DNA of 64,000 bases from Aricia agestis. Lineage: Eukaryota > Arthropoda > Insecta > Lepidoptera > Lycaenidae. The position numbers were made by a program, and so were the translations under genes. Of this stretch, positions 12,528 through 25,200 are shown in pieces. The notes under the pieces are model-generated. The model did not search any database. It was given only the letters and a program-made list of their open reading frames with translations, and was not told the DNA's origin. The stretch spans positions 36,437,001 to 36,501,000 of the forward strand of contig NC_056428.1 in assembly GCF_905147365.1 (NCBI RefSeq), read 5' to 3'. The first letter of the stretch is position 1; every line of letters starts with the position of its first letter.

Positions 12528-12743
12528 ATTATTGTTATTGTGTGTCTTCTGTACTTTTTTCTCAGCCTATACTATCCCACTGCTGGGCTAATGCATCCCC
12601 CAGGGTCTTCCATTGTTCTAACTTTGCCTCACCGCCCTTCTTAATTATATCTACATTTTTTAGGCGGGCAAGCAAATACAGGGGGATACGAACGTGGAGA
12701 ATAGCATATTCGACTCGATGATTGTCCATAATTAGCAACTATT

Positions 12744-12924
12744 GTACCACTGAGGAAATTAATTCCTAGGCAGTTGACAGACCAACGTCATTCGGTCGGA
12801 TCATGTCAATTCAATGTTGATTGCTTATGTGGTTGATTGTGATCTGTCAGCCAGGTTTGACGTAACGCGACCAAACTATGTAGACGTCCTCCATCTGCCT
12901 AGGAATCAACTTCTCTGATAGTAC
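12744..12924. mobile_element. MITE ending in GTAC, 181 bp
   Basis: GTACCACTGAGGAAATTAAT and its partner ending CTTCTCTGATAGTAC form ~30-bp inverted ends that include CCTAGGCAG. A related 142-bp copy is at 50048-50189. The flanks resemble sequence near 42780-42840, so the MITE entered an older repeat. Confidence 0.65.
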
Positions 12925-13005
12925 ATGCTATAGACAGCTTCGCAATCATGGTAGCAATTATTATATTCTCTATTGCGGCCCAAGGTAAATGCTCCCTTTA
13001 CATAT

Positions 13006-13065
13006 TTGAGGTTTTCTAGTCCTATTTGAAAGGTAAACCTTTCAAATAGGACTAGAAAACCTCAA
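13006..13065. repeat. Perfect palindrome, 29-bp arms, 2-nt turn
   Basis: TTGAGGTTTTCTAGTCCTAT and the following nine bases are repeated exactly as the reverse complement after AA. This perfection with so short a turn suggests a recent template-switch event. No target duplication is visible. Confidence 0.9.
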
Positions 13066-14189
13066 GTCGTTGAAACATTCTCACTTAGTAGATAAGTACT
13101 CAAAATAAACTTTATTTCGCAATATTTAAATGTAAAAATTTGTATGCATCAAGCGTACACTAGCATGCTTAGTTGCATAATAGTTTATGCAATTTAAGTG
13201 AGATACGAGAGCAAGGGAGTTTGTAGAAGTAGCCAGAGAAAATAAAACAACGACTAACGCGTTTAAACTACAATGTGAAAGCCATAAACTCATTATTATG
13301 TTTCACGCTGAAAGGGCTGTATTTCGCAAGTGACTTGTGCACGAACTTCTTTGCAATCCTCTCTCAGTAAGCTCCTTTTAGTTAAAAAAACAAAGCACTT
13401 GAAAGCGGCCAAGTAAAGGTATTCCGAAGGTGAATTTAAACGTCTACAGTTCTAATTTATTATTTGCTATCCTATGTCCAGAATTCATCTAGGACCAAAA
13501 CTCATCTAAATCGGTTAAGCCGTTTAAGCGTGACAAACAAATGTACACACTTTCGAAATTTAAATTTACACAGATAGACAAGTCCTGCACGAAGCTTTTT
13601 CCAATTATTCTTATTCCAACTGATTATGCATGTTGCCATACTGCAAAGCTTTCCCGGACACCAGATGCTTTATGTCTCTTTCGAAAGCTTGGTAAACAAA
13701 TTACATCACTAATTGCAATCCGTTGATTAAGCTTTAGTTTAACACGTCAAACAATTGACTGTAACACTGTATACACTATACAATGTCCTTGTCTGTTTAT
13801 ATCACATAAAACAGGGACAATACATTGTATTAATGTACAGTCATACATTGTGTAAATATTTTATTTCAAAGGAGATTTTCAGTTAACCCTACTTCAACTA
13901 TTCATGACATAAAGTAGTGACGTTTAATGTTCGATATACGCCCTTTGTGACACTTCATTAAAGTTTAACGAAAATATAACAGAGGAGGTGCCAGGTGTTT
14001 TAATTACATAGTGTCCGAAAACGTGATTATTCATGAAAATTCATATCGTAATAACAAAAATTACTTTCGTGATTAAAGTGTAAACTTTGTGTTCATTTTA
14101 ATACCTGATCGAATATTTCCATCTGGAAATTGCAATACAGACGTTTTAAGTACGGTCAGGTGATCCATACTAATCCACACAAATCTATA
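13066..14189. other. No supportable gene
   Basis: Unrecognised AT-rich sequence. The 61-codon frame at 13541 shows no motif. Confidence 0.5.
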
Positions 14190-14370
14190 TCTTAGTGTAG
14201 ATGTTTGTTTGTCTGTCTATCTCTTCAAGTCCAAACCACTGAACCAATTGTGCTGAAATTTGGCATGGAGATACTTTAAGTCCCGGGAAAGGACATAGGA
14301 TACTTTTTATTCCGGAAAAATGTAAGGCTCCCATGTGATAAATGTGTTTCTGCGCGACGGTGTTGCGGAT
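14190..14370 (-). repeat. RTE/SINE-like tail (GAAAGGACATAGGATAC family)
   Basis: This carries TTTGTTTGTCTGTC, TGCTGAAATTTGGCATGGAG and GGGAAAGGACATAGGATAC, shared with 14705-14885, 16680-16830 (reverse), 28458-28668 and 52590-52850. It is non-coding. Confidence 0.7.
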
Positions 14371-14704
14371 ATTCGTTAGTCAATGAAATGACGAAAGAAG
14401 CAATTTAGAAAGAAAGAACTTTATTTGGTAAAAATAATTGTACATTAAAAGAGAAAATAAAACATTTGAAAACCTTGGTTAATCGCGAAAGTAATATTAG
14501 GCAATCGGTACTGATAGTTCTGATAACAAATATTCGCTATCGACATTTCTAACAATGCAAAAATGGAAATACTGTCGTCATTTCCACGAAGGAACACACT
14601 TAACTGCTGCAGTGGAAACAGAACTAAATTGCGCGGTCTTTCCAAACAATTTAAAGACAGTATTTAAATTCTAATTACATGGTGCGGAAAATTGTCGTCA
14701 TTGT

Positions 14705-14890
14705 GCTCATCCATTCTAATATTATTACCTCTTCACGCCCAAGCCGGTAAACGGATTGTGCTTAAATTTGGTATGGAGATAGGTATTTTAAGCCCCGGCA
14801 AAGGACATAGGGTACTTTTTAACCCGGAAGCATGTACGGAGTTGCGGGTGCCATCTGGCAATCTCCCCCCCCCCCCCCCCCCCCCCACAA
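14705..14890 (-). repeat. RTE/SINE-like tail with poly-C run
   Basis: Another member of the same family (GGTATGGAGATAGG, CAAAGGACATAGGG). It ends in an uninterrupted run of about 20 C (near 14867-14886) that replaces the usual end. Confidence 0.7.
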
Positions 14891-15059
14891 AACCCCCATA
14901 CAAAATTCTACGAAATTATCGTAATCAGAATGCAAAATTAAACCGATGCTAAACTGTTTTATAAAATAGATAAATCCAAATATTCCAGCGCTGAGCGGGC
15001 TGATGGAAGTTGAAGAACTATGGCTAAGAAAACTCTGTCATGTCAGTTTTCAAACAAAC

Positions 15060-15616
15060 AAACCAGTTTTCAGCCAAGTGCAAGTCGCACACGAAGAGTT
15101 CCGTACTATCATAAAGCAAAGATAGTCAAAAATTGTGTTTTTTTGTATGGAAATTAAATATTTAATTTAATTTCATTTCATTAGGAATTATTAAAGTACA
15201 AATACAATTAAATATAGCGTGAAAATTTGAAGTGCCTACGTGTAGCCATTATCGATAGAGCAAAAAAGCCCAAAATAATCGTGTACCCTTCTAAAAACAA
15301 AATAAATTGTAAGTATTTAATTTGTTTTGTTTATAGTACTCGCTGTTATAGCGGCACAATTACCGTTCTTGAGATACAGCCTGGAGACATACAGACTGAC
15401 GGAAAAACATCTCAAGTCTTAGTAATAAACAATTGTACATGGCTGTGAGTCATCACTTAATTAGTAGGCATTAACTTTCTTTTGTTTGTTTTTATGTAAT
15501 GTATTGTGTTGAACTAACAGGACCGACATGTATTCTTATAAAGTTCCTATACTTAAATTTAACAGAATAAAAAAAAAAGGTCCCGTTTTTACCATTTGGG
15601 TACGGAACCCTAAAAA
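15060..15616 (-). repeat. GGTTCCGTACC-bounded repeat, copy 3, interrupted
   Basis: The ends GCCAAGTGCAAGTCGCACAC and ACCATTTGGGTACGGAACCC are recognisable. About 150 bp (15430-15575) ending in an A run is inserted after CTTAGTAATAA, consistent with a small retroposed sequence. Confidence 0.65.
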
Positions 15617-16677
15617 CTAGACCAAAATCGGTCTAACCGTTTGGATGGTACGATGCCACGGACGGACACACACTCAAACAGACAGGCGCGTCAAACTTTT
15701 TGTACTACACAGATAGAGGAACATACAAACATGTGAAACTTGTAACATCTCTTTCGTCGGGGGTTAAAATGGATAAAAGTTGAAGCGTGGCGGGAACTCT
15801 GCCGACGACGAGACGCTCGACGTACACTCGAACGAAATCAAAAGCCTTGAAACTTGCAGTATTATGTGAAGTCAGATTTTAGCCGATACGGTGAAGGTAG
15901 ATTTTCAGCTCAAAGTCATTTCGAACATTCAACATCAGCTTAACTAGAACAATTACTTTATGAATGTTTAAAAAATACTATTTACTCCCTAGCGTTTTCG
16001 TACCAAAAAACAGTATTTCATACATGAGGACCTAACGCAAAAAGTTCTTTACGAAGCCGAATTATTCATCACAGTATCCCGGGACCAGGAATTCGGTTTA
16101 CATCATTAATTTTCCATCATAAGGCACGTGTAACGCCTTGTGCAAAGTAATTATAGAATAATATAAGTACGTTCCAATTATTATGCCGATAAATTGGGCA
16201 AGTTCACAATGTTGCCTACAGACCAGCAGGGCTAAAATGGTCACATTTAGCAATTCCTCTCAATCAATTCAGAAAATGAATTGTCAAAACTGTCAAACTG
16301 ACAAATGTCAAATTATTACGAATTGCTACAGTGCGACAAGGCTAATTATGAACGTGGACGGTGGCGCTGCTCGTAAAGGAGAAATGTCAAAAATGACGTT
16401 TTTGTATGATGGCAGCGTTAGTTCCTTTTTTCGACACATTCATTTAAAGACTTGTCGAGTTGTAGACATGAGTTGCAAGCAGACTTGCATTTTGCGATTT
16501 AAAAAAATGAATCATATTATGATTCTTAATGTGATTCTTCAAAGCAACCATTTTAGCCCCGCAGTGCAGCCATTCGCATACGATAATAATTTTGAAAGCA
16601 AAGTTACAAATCAGAAATAAATGGGGCTAGATGACGCCCGCAATTCCGTTGCGCCAAAACCCTTTTATCGCGCCGGA
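15617..16677. other. No supportable gene; MITE-like piece
   Basis: 16270-16470 shares words (CATTCATTTAAAGACTTGTCG, ATTTTTGACA-like) with the centre of the MITE at 8298-8603. The 145-codon frame at 16183-16620 runs across this repeat and is not considered a gene. Confidence 0.5.
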
Positions 16678-16830
16678 ACAGTACATTAGTCCGGTAAAGT
16701 ATCTCATGTATCTTCCCGGGACTCAAAGTATCTCTATACCAAATTTCAGCGAAATCGGTTCAGCGGTTTGGCCGTGAAGAGGTAACAGACAGACAGACAC
16801 ACTTTCGCATTTATAATATTAGTATGGAGT
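16678..16830 (+). repeat. RTE/SINE-like tail, plus orientation
   Basis: TTCAGCGAAATCGGTTCAG, a GACA run and TTTCGCATTTATAATATTAG mark the 3' end of the family seen reversed at 28458 and 52590. Confidence 0.7.
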
Positions 16831-18004
16831 ATGAATTAGTATGGATATGGAAGTTGGATATGGATTTGGGTTTTAATAATATAACGCATCGGCTGTACTT
16901 ACTGTACATAATATTCATTACACTTAGCAATAATTTCATTACAATTTTTAAGTGCATTTCACGAAATTTTTAATGTCTACCCTCGTTTTAATTTATCGAA
17001 TGCACTAAAGTCCAAGTGTATTTTCTATCTTATTTCTATGTCAATAAAGTTCAAAAGTGGTACACCAGTTCCCCGACCATGCACACCGGTTCATTGGTTC
17101 GTTGGCGAAATTCATCGTTCACAGACATTTTGCTTCGGTCGTCTAAAATTACAATGTTCTGGGATTATTCGGTCGTGGATTCTATGAGGTATGTTCCTTT
17201 GTCTGTACCGCCGTCTGTCGAAGCATCGCACTTCCCCTTACGAAATTGTATGCGGATATTGATTTATTGGCCGATATTATTTCCCCACTGTGTAGGTTAA
17301 CAAAGTTCCGCCATCACAAAGGGTCAATACTGCTTGCATCGTAAATCATTCGTTTTTGCAATATCTTATGTGGATCACGATGTAGGAAATACTATCGTAT
17401 ACCGATGACCGTTGTATTTAAATGTTTTGTTATAGTGTAAATGAATTATAACACTAACACAGATCATATTTTGTAGTTATTTCCATAGCTGTATCCGAAT
17501 GATCTTTGCACCTCGTCGGAGGGCATAGCAAATTTTTTCACATTTTCACACTACACCGTTTAAAGAAAGTTTCAAGGCCCATAGTTATTCCCTGGTTCAG
17601 TGAACTGAAAATACATGAAACGTCGCGCATCGCCATCAATATCGAAACCAAATATTTTATCCTTTGCTTATTCATTGAAACAAAACAATGGTATCAGAGT
17701 TTGTTAGTTGCGACTTGCGAGAAACCCCCACTACACTCTGATTCGGTTATCGATCTTGTTTTACATCAAATCGGATGAATAGAACCTTAGAACTTGCCAA
17801 TACAAAGAGTTTTTGTCTGCTAATTGTGGGTTGCAGGTTTATCGATCGTGGAATAACGAGACACAATAGCTTTTTTATTGTTATCGCGGCCGGATGCGGC
17901 CGCTTAGGGCTTCATGAATTAATAGAATGCCTAATATTTGTTATTATATTTATCAGTATTTATTGTTTATATATTTACATTATTTATTTCTTGAACATCG
18001 ATTA
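16831..18004. other. No supportable gene
   Basis: Several frames of 87-94 codons follow one another on the plus strand (17016-18038) but carry no motif and no splice pattern. I see no repeat. Confidence 0.4.
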
Positions 18005-18123
18005 TTTTCTCCAAACAGGAAGCACCTGTGTCTTTTAGTTTTGTCTCTGCTACCACCCAATGGTTGACTGGTAGAAAATGCCATATGGCATTAAGTCCGC
18101 CATTGTACATTGTGCAAAAAGTA

Positions 18124-18154
<31 letters not shown>

Positions 18155-18158
18155 ATAT
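18005..18158 (+). mobile_element. 5'-truncated LINE 3' end with (AAAT)n tail
   Basis: ATGGTTGACTGGTAGAAAATG, GGCATTAAGTCCGCCATTGT and a run of AAAT units (18122-18157) are the typical end of a lepidopteran LINE 3' UTR. Only the 3' end is present, as expected from incomplete reverse transcription. Confidence 0.65.
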
Positions 18159-18329
18159 TGACATGGAAGGTTTTGAATATTATACTAGGTAGTGTGGTAT
18201 AACTGAGCCCAGAACAGGTCCACTCGTTGAGTCCACTCGTTGTCGCGCAATATCGATAGCGCGTTTCAGAATCTTCGATAGCGCGATTCAGGACTCTGCT
18301 GTTTGGCGCGCCACACCACACAATATTAA

Positions 18330-18887
18330 CCCTTAATCAGGCATAGTACGATTTATCCACCACCTAGATAATTTGAGTTTTAGAGTGATCTTTGTATTTT
18401 TTTTTTTTAATTAATAAAACCTTTTTTTATTACCAATAGGCAATATTTGTATCTTTCGTATAAAGCTAAAATTTTTTTTACTAAACAATTCATTTTTGGA
18501 AAAATCATTATTCAAAGTAAGTGGAAATTATATGCCCTGTGCCCGTCAGTGTCTATATCATATATACACTGTTTCCATTATACAAGAGATGATATTTTGA
18601 TATTATAAATCATTATAATAAACAATATTCATTGTCAGTTATCAGTAAAGAAATAAAAGTTCAAAATATGCAGTTTCCTAATTAAAAATAGGGATAATGG
18701 ATACAAATTATAAAACGCCAGAGAGCTCCTTAATAAGCATAGGGCATAATAACGACCACTTAGTTTTTGTCTTAATTTTAATATTTTTTAAGAAATAGTT
18801 CGTACTTACATTGTACAGCTAAAAATTAAGACCACACCATATTTAAGAATATTTTAAGTGCCAGTGCACATGGGGCCTGATTAGGGG
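18330..18887. mobile_element. piggyBac-type non-autonomous element, TTAA duplication
   Basis: TTAA flanks both sides (18326-18329, 18888-18891). The inverted ends are CCCTTAATCAGGC and GCCTGATTAGGGG. TTAA target choice and CCC-starting ends are piggyBac hallmarks. The 558-bp AT-rich interior has no transposase frame, so it depends on an element elsewhere. Confidence 0.75.
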
Positions 18888-19148
18888 TTAATGTTTAAGG
18901 TTTTCAAAAGAAACACAATATGAATTTAAAAGCCGACGACTTACAAGCAGACAATAAAAGCTCCATGTTTATGCGAATTCTATAGTATTCGCAGATTCTA
19001 TAGTACATCCATTCATTTTAATATAGAAAAGGAGTTGGAACCATTATGTACGCACCCGGCACCCCCCCACCGCGCAACTCCCAAACTTAATAAATCATAC
19101 GACATACAAGGAATAAAGGATTAACGGAATAATAAATATTGTACTCAC

Positions 19149-19292
19149 GTCCTCCATACAGCCGCGGAAGTTTTCCATGTGACCCAAAAACAGTTCGGAG
19201 AAATCGCCTTGACCGCCAAGGAAAATCCCAAAGTGTATATTCAGTTCAAAGAAACGTCCCGGCAGCCTCTTCTTCACGATGTTATCGTCGAT
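19149..19292 (-). CDS. kon: kon exon 4: end of laminin G domain 1
   Basis: This exon is 144 nt (48 codons), with acceptor TTTTTAG/ATC and donor GAGGAC/GTGAGT, both in phase 0. The translation begins IDDNIVKKRLPGRFFELN and ends FLGHMENFRGCMED. The IFLGG strand and the RGC cysteine motif are hallmarks of the C-terminal half of a LamG domain. It continues exon 3 exactly, although that exon lies 37 kb away. The next exon, which should supply the last strand of the domain, was not found in 1-19148, so the next intron also appears to exceed 19 kb. Confidence 0.85.
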
Positions 19293-22200
19293 CTAAAAAT
19301 AATATATGCATGTCAATGACATAACCAGTCGCCGGCGACGAGTGACTCACAAAAGTACCTAAAGCTGATATTCATCGTAGGCCCTTATTCGCATATATTA
19401 AAACGAAGACCTCGACGATGTAACGAGAACACTTCGCATCACCCTTCCAAGGAAAAATTAGAGTGTAATTAATTTGGGTGTTGATTAAAAATGACGCAAC
19501 CAAATTGCGGATTCCAAATTAGATTGGGAGGTGTATTAAAGACGTCGCAGGATTAAAACCTGAGACGCTATCAAATTAGGTAGCATTTGGTATGCTACAA
19601 TAGGCATTACTCTTTTTTCATTAAAAATAGTAATTAAGAAAAAATTGTATAATATATTCAAAAGTGATGTTTTCAAAGCTAAATGATTGCAAGTATCCAA
19701 TGCGCATTCAGGATTTGTTAATTTCAGATGAAAATGGAAAAACTACACATTCATATTTTTTACTCGTCGAATACCTGAATGAATATTGATTAAAATATAA
19801 ATTATAAAAGTATATTTCAAAATAAAACTACACTTTAGATGTAGTCGTCACATTAATTACTTAATTAAAATTCTTTAAAAGTAAACTACTTATTGTTTTA
19901 GAATCAATTTATCTAATTTATCTAATTGGCAGAATACATTACACGCAGCATGTAGGTAATATAAGGGAGCCTTATCTTATTCTTTTTGTACAAAAGGTCC
20001 TGGTGAACAATGAGCGTCTCGTGTCGAGAGGCTGCTGGCTTCGGATAGCTCCTGTCGAGATATTCACTTAACGCTGTGCCGTCTAATCGTATTAAAACTT
20101 CATTCGGTAAAATCTCTATGCGTAATTACATTTATGTTTAGGAATACCCGTTAAGATTTTTGTTGTTTTAAAAATGCTATGGGAAAATGGAGTTTTTTAA
20201 GAATATCTCTGTATGTTTTAAAATGTAAATGTGTACATGTATTCTTAGATATTATATAGACGGTATATAGACATCAGACAGGATTTATAATAATTAAACC
20301 ATAGACTAATTACGCGACGTATTCCATTAAATCTGAAAACGCAATGTTTGCTCTGCTTTTACCAAACGCTACCACTTTAAAAACCAATCGTCAACCATTG
20401 TATTAGGTTGGGGAAAAAGTTTATTCGCATTTTATATAAAAATTCAAAAGGTTTTTATAAAGTTTTTTTACAATTGACTAAGGTATATTGGTGTCATTTT
20501 GTTCGATAACTTTTTGCCATCTAGTAGGTAGGAACATGATCCCATTGTTATAAAAATTTTGGGGCTTCTGATGAAAAAACTGCGACAAGTGGTTTTGGCA
20601 GTACTCTTGTGATGTTAACCTGATACTGCCTAAGGAATTCTGCAGCGACCGAAACTAGTGGAAATCTGAAGGCGCAAGGTCGCAATACAGTTCAGAATCG
20701 ATGGTCCTGCCTGGCGGTAACAGCTCATAATGAATAATGCCCTTCTAATCCCGTTTTATAATAATTACGATTTAGCCAAAGAACTGGGGATTGACCTCAA
20801 AACGGTTTTGGCGCATTTGAAAAAAACTGGGTACACAAAAAAGGTCGATATTTGGGTGCCTCATGAGCTCACTGAAAGAAACCTAATGAACAGTGTACTC
20901 ATTTGTGATTCTTTATTACGACGTAATGAAACCGAACCATTTTTGAAGAAGCTGATAACAGGTGATAAAAAGTGCATCACGTATGACAAGAACGTGCGAA
21001 AAAGATCGTGGTCAAAGGCCGGTCAGGCTTCACAGACTATGGCGGTACCCGGGTTAACTCGCAACAAGGTGATGCTGTGTGTGTGGTGGGATTGGAAGGC
21101 CATTATTCATTATGAGCTGTTACCGCCAGGCAGGACCATCGATTCTGAACTGTATTCTTGATGAGATTAAAGCAAAAAGTTGAAAGAAAGCAGCCGGAAT
21201 TAATCAACAGAAGGGGGTGTGGTTTTTCACCATGATAACGCTAGTCCTCACACATCTTTAGCCACTCAGCAAAAATTACGGGAGTTTGGCTGAGAGGTGT
21301 TAATGCATCCGCCGTAGGTATAGTCCTGACCTTGCACCTTCAGATTTCCACCTGTTTCGGTCACTGCAGAATTCCTTAGGTAGTGTCAGGTAGTGTCAGA
21401 AAAAAATTACCAACAAGATTGCAAAAAGTTATCGAACAAAATGGCATTTATATACTTTAGTCAATTGTAAATAAACTTTATAAAAAAACCTTTTGAATTT
21501 TTATATAAAATGCGAAGAAACTTTTCCCCAACCTAATATAATGCGAAAAGATTTTTTCCCCAACCTATTATGTAATTCGATCGCCATTCACTAATTCTGT
21601 AATATATTTTTAATTTTTCTCGACATTTTCTCATGAAGCGTATTTTAAAGTAATTTTACACTTTGAACATCGAACTTGACTCGTCCTAACGTCAAGGCCA
21701 ACGCGACACTTCCCAAGTCGAAAAGTAATAAAACTTTTAATATACCCTGCCTGCTTGTCTGCGCTTGATATAAATTCGGTGTTGCCAAGTTTTATCAACA
21801 AGATTCTGTTACACAATACTTTTAATTTTTTTATGAAACACATATAATTAGAGACAAGATTTTAAAGAGTTTAGAACTTATTTAAGTCATTACTCATTAG
21901 TGATTTCTGATTAGACAATGGCCTCTCGGTAAAAATTCGTGGTGTTTAAAGTAAAGATGTAACGAATATTCGGCAACTATTCGGTATTCGGCCTATTCGG
22001 CTTCTTTTTTCGCTATTCGGTATTCGTCCGCATAATACGTACTATACGTATCGAAACGATCGTAAATGAGAAGCAGCCCTTACGTAAATGGGCATTTTCA
22101 AAAAAATGTGTACCCCTGGTGTTTACCTTGTAAAAATTACATACTAACATTTTGTAATTTTAATGTAGGAGCGAAAACAAGTTTTCTTTTATTAAAATAC

Positions 22201-25200
22201 ATTCACGTTTGTATAAAATTTTATTTAGTATGAGATTTATAAGGGTTTTTAAGTACCGAAAACTATTAAATTCACCTGTCCCCTTCCCAGAAGTTGTAAC
22301 AAAATCTTTAATAACTATTTTTTTTTCTTAAAGTAAGTTGCTTAAAAAACATATTTTAGATTCCTAAATATTTAATGTATCAATTGAATGTCTTGTTATT
22401 GAAAAATCTAACATAATTTAACTACAAATTAATTAAAATTATAATCATGAAAAAACAACCCGACCGGAATGTTCTGTTTAGTGACCGTTTTTTTTTTAGT
22501 TTTATAAACATACTACAAAAATATTTTCGGCACTAAATGATAGCACTATGTTTCATTGTACATCGGGAAACTCCAATTTGAATTTAGTAGTTAAAAATCT
22601 GCTACAAGACGCGGACGCAGGTTGGACGGTTCTTCAGGAACGGTTTTTTGTTCAGATAGTGACCATATTTTGTAAGCATTATTATACTTTCTCCAACTGT
22701 TTTTACTGTTGACACGTTGCAAAATTAGCTTAGTATTTAGTATAAAAAATGAAATTGTGATAACTATTATCGGTTATTTACAAACACTTTAAAAGTAAAA
22801 GAAAGTAATATTACGTGACTACCGATTTGTGACTTTTCGTATGGTCACATATAATGGAACGGACAAGTCACAACAGGCGGAAAGCATAAGGCTTTGTTCA
22901 CATTTTAAATAAATTATTTTTTTATTCACAGATTTTATTAAGAAAATTGGAGATTTTTAAACTGGTACGATTAACGTACAAATATATTTTTATTACTTAT
23001 GTGTTAAAGTGACGCCGCGTTAAGTTAAAAAACCGTTTTGGATATGTTTTAGATTGCTAGTTTTCTATGAAAGGCCAGCCCGGCCTCTCACAGAAAACAA
23101 GCAATGGAACAGCAAAAAATGGAAAGGGCGTAAGCGACAAAATAGTTTTGTCGCGTAATTTAAAAACCATAAATACATTTCATATAAGCTATGGGCAAAT
23201 TAAAGTGTATGCTTGAACCAATCCATGTACATTTTTGGAAGCTTAAATCACTCTCCTCTGTTGGAAAAATAGGAATCCTTTTTTTTACACAGGTCTATTT
23301 GATTGATTATTCTGTGTTATAAAAGTTGACCAATCGTGTTATGCTGTGGGTAAATCAAAGACAGAGACATGATAAATACTGACAATGAACTTTAATTTCT
23401 TAGCTTTAGTCATTGAAAAATCGATATCGCTACAGCCATATTATCAAGGCGTCGCCTTTACTTAACAATAAAAAATATACTATTTAAAATTTAAGTACAT
23501 AAAAGTTTTATTTTTTAAATAATTTTGATTTTATTTCCACTACTTTTCTATCAGTAAAGTTGAAAATCATTTTGTGTCATTGATATTTTTAGATTTATAA
23601 TAACTAGACATCGGATTATATGCATTTGCATACTTGCATATGCAAATGCATATAATGTCACTTTTTAGGCGATAGTGCATATTTTGGCAATTTTTCGTTG
23701 ATAGTGCATATTTCGGTATTCCATGGGCATTAAGATGGCAATCGGAAAATGTTGGTAGACAATTATTATTGGCGTATAATAAATAAATATAAACTTTTAA
23801 GTCTTTATTTCAAGAAATTAAAAATCCTGGATTTTATGACATTATAAAAATTGGCGCTTTTATTAATGTCACTACCGGAAAAGTCTTCAAAAAAATAATA
23901 AATTTTAATATTAAGTGCATGCATATTTGCATGCATATTTCGGCACTTTGTTCGTGCATAAAATCCGATGTCTAATAATAACTTATGAATTCGTAGACAT
24001 GTGAACACATCTTTATGATTATGAGATGTTCGTCCCTCTAATTAATGAAGTTAAATCTATGAAATCAAAGAATTTTTTACTTTTATAAGTAGTGCAACAA
24101 TAAAAATGTTTAAATAAAAGGTTTTTGTGTTATAAAAACTTCTTTAAATATGTTAAATATTACTTACTCATATAAAAAAATGAAAAATAACCTAGTGGGT
24201 AGGTCACAAAGTCACACTATGGATTAAAAATAATTGCTATTCTTGTTGATCCTTGAAATTATCTATATTTTTTTTTAATAAACAATTAAATATGCATTTC
24301 ACTAGATTAAATAAACGAAGCAATCCATTTATTGCTGTATTTTTTTGTATTAAATTATATTTTACATTTAGTCGCACAACGGAATCTGTTTCGTCGAAAA
24401 TTCGATTTTGTTTCAATAATATCAGAATAATATAACGTTTTCGGCGTTCTTTTTAACTTATTCCATTAGTTCAATATTTTTCCTTGTATATGACATTCAA
24501 ATAAAGGTAAATAAATGACCTTAAAAAATATAGACATATTTTTGCAAGGGTACACGTTTTTTTGAAAATGCCCAAATCCTAAATCCAACGTAAATTGTCG
24601 TTATTTAAAAAGTTTAAATTGAAGCTTACAGAATACACGTGTAAGCATTACGATATCACCCATAAAACTACACAGCGATAAATATTTATTAAACTTCGCT
24701 AAAACAAATTAGCGAACGTGCAAAACATGTTAATCGCGACTGCGATGTTCCAGCATTTATCAAAAGCGATGTATTCCTTTGATGTACAAATTGCTTTTGT
24801 TTAAAATTAATGTAATCATGCGAACGTAGTGCTCCGGTAGATAAACACGCGTCCGATCGTGTTTAACAAATATTATGCATACGTGACAATTCATTAATCT
24901 ATGAGGTTCGGGAAGCCGGAGCCCGAAAGGGTCATGTGGGACAGAGTAGAAGCGAATTTCTGTGGGGCAAGAAGGAAATGATGACAGCTTCAATTACTAT
25001 AACAATAATCGATTACGTTAATGTAAATTAAATGTTTTCTTATTTTTTTTGCGCTTGCGATGGTTTTTGTCAAATCTTTTACACTTAATTAAATAACTTA
25101 GGGCCAGGCCACAACATTCGTGTCGCAAAAACAATCATTTCACAGCAATTTAGGTATTTGCGTTGCGATACCGCAACAGTGTTGTGGCCTGCTTTAGGCC

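Larger units (their letters stand above)
22090..24573. repeat. Widely spaced inverted repeat, possible decayed DNA transposon
   Basis: GGGCATTTTCAAAAAAATGT at 22090 is matched in reverse near 24543-24573 (AAAAACGTGTACCC on the other strand). Just outside the left copy, 21960-22030 is rich in TATTCGG words. No transposase frame was recognised inside. Two smaller elements (23004-23460 and 23605-23974) are nested within. Confidence 0.35.

Noticed and set aside
16183..16620. 145-codon open frame, plus strand
   Set aside because: It crosses MITE-like sequence, has no recognisable motif and no exon borders.
17016..18038. Run of successive plus-strand frames suggesting a gene
   Set aside because: Different frames, no splice pattern linking them and no motif.
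19095..19148. Extension of kon exon 4 past GAGGAC as read-through coding
   Set aside because: GTGAGT is a good donor, and the read-through soon stops without LamG-like residues.
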